23,793 nucleotides of DNA from a virus: IMG/VR virus record IMGVR_UViG_3300029990_000052, positions 1 through 23,793 of that record. One strand, written 5' to 3'. A model generated the notes under the pieces. That model saw nothing but the letters and a program-made list of their open reading frames with translations. It had not been told where the DNA came from and made no database searches. Positions 22,250 to 23,793 of the stretch are shown here, in pieces (the stretch's first letter is position 1; each line of letters begins with the position of its first letter). The translations under genes and the position numbers were made by a program.

Positions 22250-22522
22250 ATGATAACTTTTGATGAAACCAAGCGTGCAGCAAATATTAAAAACCATCAC
22301 CTTGATTTTATCGGCTGTGAAACCATTTTTGACGGCTTCACCATTGTCCGCGAAGACAGCCGCGACCGCTACGGTGAATTGCGTTTGCAGACCTTGGGCG
22401 TGTGGCATGGCTTAGTGGTCTTTGTAGTACATACGCCACGCGGTGAAAATGATCATATAATCTCGATTAGAAAGGCAGAAAAACATGAAGAACGTATCTA
22501 CTGGCAATATCATCCCGGCTGA
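22250..22522 (+). CDS. brnT: BrnT-family ribonuclease toxin
   Basis: 90 residues from ATG 22250; a TTG at 22244 is in frame but lies on the -10 element. Family hallmarks are M-I-T-F-D-E-T-K-R-A-A-N at the N-terminus, H-H-L-D-F followed by I-F-D-G-F-T near residues 18-30, E-D-S-R-D-R-Y-G-E-L-R near 34-44, V-V-F-V-V-H-T near 56-62 and I-I-S-I-R-K-A-E-K-H-E-E near 70-81, which carries the conserved Arg and His region. BrnT is a RelE-fold RNase that cuts mRNA and stops growth; BrnA neutralises it. It is transcribed opposite to the phage late genes from its own promoter, overlaps brnA by 38 bases, and is bounded by a duplicated terS end. It appears intact. Confidence 0.93.
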   Translation: MITFDETKRAANIKNHHLDFIGCETIFDGFTIVREDSRDRYGELRLQTLGVWHGLVVFVVHTPRGENDHIISIRKAEKHEERIYWQYHPG

Positions 22523-22808
22523 GCACAGTGACTGGGAAACGGTTAATGCTATGACCGACGCGGATATACACCACGATGCCGATAGTCCACGCACGTTTGT
22601 ATCAGACTGGGAGGGTGCATTGCTTAAACAAAGCGGCGTAGTCATCGGACAAGTTAAAATGCGCGGCAAAAACAAACGTCCTATCAAAAAACAAGTGGCT
22701 GTCCGATATGATGTTGATGTACTGGAAGCCTTCAAAGCCACAGGACGAGGCTGGCAAACACGCATGAATAATGCCTTGAAAGACTGGCTTAGGGAACACG
22801 CCGCGTAG
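22485..22808 (+). CDS. brnA: BrnA-family antitoxin
   Basis: 107 residues from ATG 22485, inside the end of brnT (GAAAGGCAG upstream supplies a binding site). The N-terminal half is acidic and probably disordered (D-A-D-I-H-H-D-A-D-S-P), the part that would wrap the toxin. The C-terminal half (K-K-Q-V-A-V-R-Y-D-V-D-V-L-E-A-F-K-A-T-G-R-G-W-Q) is the ribbon-helix-helix DNA-binding domain of BrnA, ending N-N-A-L-K-D-W-L-R-E-H. BrnA binds BrnT and represses the shared promoter. The stop lies one base before the terS stop on the other strand, so the two genes converge with no room for a terminator. Confidence 0.9.
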   Translation: MKNVSTGNIIPAEHSDWETVNAMTDADIHHDADSPRTFVSDWEGALLKQSGVVIGQVKMRGKNKRPIKKQVAVRYDVDVLEAFKATGRGWQTRMNNALKDWLREHAA

Positions 22809-22809
22809 T

Positions 22810-22829
22810 TCATGATTTACCCATCCCGT
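22810..22829. repeat. Direct repeat, right copy, at the 3' end of small terminase
   Basis: TCATGATTTACCCATCCCGT is the reverse complement of the last codons and stop of the small terminase gene. It pairs with 22181-22200 (19 of 20 identical) to bound the BrnTA cassette. Confidence 0.85.
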
Positions 22830-23337
22830 TAAACGTCCTGCTCAGTTCATCCAGTAAGTATTCAACTTGATCCGCCAGTATGGCCCGGATTTTCTGCTCG
22901 TCTTTTTCGGCGGCCAGTTGCGGGGCGAGTATGTCCGGCAGGGATTCCAGCCGGTTGCGGATAATGGCGTCGCCATCGGCAACGGCCATCTTTACATCCT
23001 GGGCTACCAGCAATAGGCCGACTTCTTTTTCATACATGATCTTGGCTTGCATGGCGGCGTATTTTTCCCGCATGGCGCGGGCTTGCTGGTAGGCGCTGCC
23101 CGCTTTGCCGGTCATGTCGTCCATAATCCCGGCGGCTTTGCGCTCGCGGTTTTCCTGGTGGCGGTCGGCGTGGACTTGAAAGCTGGGGTTGGCGGTGTCT
23201 TCAATCCGTTGCAGCGAGGCTTCCACGTCGATTTTATCGCCATCCATAACCAGACGGCCCGCGTCTTTTAGCTGGGTTATCCAGCCGGGTTGGCGGTCGA
23301 TATGTTGGGCGAATTCCAGGGGGGACATGAGGCTCAT
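22810..23337 (-). CDS. Terminase small subunit
   Basis: 175 residues from ATG 23337, with GAGG seven bases upstream; the frame runs open to 23499 but there overlaps the previous gene in another frame, so the shorter start is preferred. N-terminal M-S-P-L-E-F-A-Q-H-I-D-R-Q-P-G-W-I-T-Q-L-K-D-A-G-R-L-V is a winged-helix DNA-binding part like lambda Nu1, followed by a long helical region (Y-Q-Q-A-R-A-M-R-E-K-Y-A-A-M-Q-A-K-I-M-Y-E-K-E-V-G) for oligomerisation and a C-terminal part contacting the large subunit. Lambda Nu1 is 181 residues. It recognises the packaging site. Its last five codons are duplicated at 22181-22200 beyond the BrnTA cassette. Confidence 0.83.
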   Translation of the reverse strand: MSLMSPLEFAQHIDRQPGWITQLKDAGRLVMDGDKIDVEASLQRIEDTANPSFQVHADRHQENRERKAAGIMDDMTGKAGSAYQQARAMREKYAAMQAKIMYEKEVGLLLVAQDVKMAVADGDAIIRNRLESLPDILAPQLAAEKDEQKIRAILADQVEYLLDELSRTFNGMGKS

Positions 23338-23368
23338 GGCGCGGCCTCGGGTTGTTTGTAAAAAATTC

Positions 23369-23566
23369 TCATAATTCGGGGCTTCCCCCTTCCCCTTTGT
23401 ATGATGCGCACGCGGGTATTCCCGGCCATTTAAGCTGCGTTGGATTGATATTAAGCAAACATACGCCCATTCCGGTGTTAGGGCAACCCACTTGATCATG
23501 CTGCCAGTTCTGGCAGGCGCGGCAGGTTTTTCCGGGCGGATTTTTAGTAAAAGCTATACTTTGCAT
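23369..23566 (-). CDS. Small Cys-rich phage protein (65 aa)
   Basis: ATG 23566 is preferred; a TTG at 23575 would add three residues. Cysteines occur in C-R-A-C-Q-N-W near residue 16, G-C-P-N-T-G-M-G-V-C and P-A-C-A-S-Y-K, a layout for binding one zinc ion. Short proteins of this type lie just upstream of small terminase genes in other phages and may be zinc-binding DNA-associated proteins, but no function is known. It ends 31 bases before the terS start and is the first visible gene of the late operon. Confidence 0.7.
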   Translation of the reverse strand: MQSIAFTKNPPGKTCRACQNWQHDQVGCPNTGMGVCLLNINPTQLKWPGIPACASYKGEGGSPEL

Positions 23567-23652
23567 ATCTATCAAAATTCGGAGTTATCAACCATGCAAG
23601 ATTATGAAATACTCCCATCATCCAGGAAGTGCTCAGGGGCATCGTAATTTCC

Positions 23653-23793
23653 ATGACCGCCATTGATCCCCTTAAGCTTCCCGATGTGGCGCGGCTATTA
23701 GAGGCGTGCGCAGCCAGAGAAGAACTTGATCCAATATCTCAGAAGATGTTGGCAGATTTAGCAGCCGGGCTAACATTGCTCGGATCGGCTCAG
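23653..23793 (+). CDS. Partial plus-strand hypothetical gene at the right edge
   Basis: From ATG 23653 the frame is open to the window end (47 codons). It reads M-T-A-I-D-P-L-K-L-P-D-V-A-R-L-L-E-A-C-A-A-R-E-E-L-D, then K-M-L-A-D-L-A-A-G-L-T-L-L, two amphipathic helices with protein-like composition. The frame extends upstream to 23608 without a stop, so an earlier GTG (23629) is possible. It is divergent from the late operon, so this gap (23567-23652) may hold divergent promoters, though none is clear. No family recognised; the C-terminus is missing. Confidence 0.5.
   Translation, partial: MTAIDPLKLPDVARLLEACAAREELDPISQKMLADLAAGLTLLGSAQ

Noticed and set aside
22181-22408. 75-codon minus-strand frame opposite brnT ending G-M-A-K-S
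   Set aside because: Antisense to brnT. Its terS-like end is real but comes from the direct repeat, not from a gene.

Overview
The window holds the late (packaging and virion assembly) region of a tailed temperate phage, most likely a siphovirus prophage of a gammaproteobacterium. Nearly all genes lie on the minus strand, so the operon reads from right to left: small Cys-rich protein, small terminase, large terminase, three small proteins (one a Mor-like DNA-binding protein), a small head-tail connector-type protein, M15 endolysin, portal, S49 protease with nested scaffold, decoration protein, Mu GpT-type major capsid, connectors, tail terminator, tail tube, tail assembly chaperone, tape measure, and tail-tip/baseplate proteins running off the left edge. 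Packaging, portal and protease are lambda-like while the capsid is Mu-like, so the genome is mosaic. No integrase, repressor, replication gene or tRNA is visible. The host is not identified; the intergenic REP-like palindromes resemble repeats I associate with methanotrophic Gammaproteobacteria, which is a weak clue only.

Region by region: 1-5372 carries two large virion proteins and a small tail protein; 5373-9475 the tape measure, a 230-base structured spacer and the tail chaperone; 9546-11802 tail tube, terminator and neck proteins; 11810-13048 an accessory group of four small genes including a complete type IV prepilin; 13041-16072 capsid, decoration and protease/scaffold; 16073-17115 an AT-rich accessory block with a lipoprotein and a DnaA-box palindrome; 17117-23566 portal, endolysin, connector-type protein, regulator and terminase genes. 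A BrnT/BrnA toxin-antitoxin cassette (22250-22808) sits on the plus strand between the two terminase genes. A divergent plus-strand gene starts at 23653 and leaves the window.

The most notable points are: (1) a type IV pilin gene embedded and translationally overlapped in the phage structural operon; (2) a full programmed -1 frameshift signal in the tail chaperone gene (T TTT TTG, 5-nt spacer, 6-bp GC hairpin) that opens a 50-codon extension; (3) the BrnTA cassette bounded by a 20-bp direct repeat that duplicates the 3' end of the small terminase gene, with a near-consensus promoter predicting a leaderless toxin mRNA; (4) three families of REP-like palindromes at gene junctions, one supplying a stop codon and two creating false N-terminal extensions; (5) two consensus DnaA boxes forming a palindrome upstream of the capsid genes.
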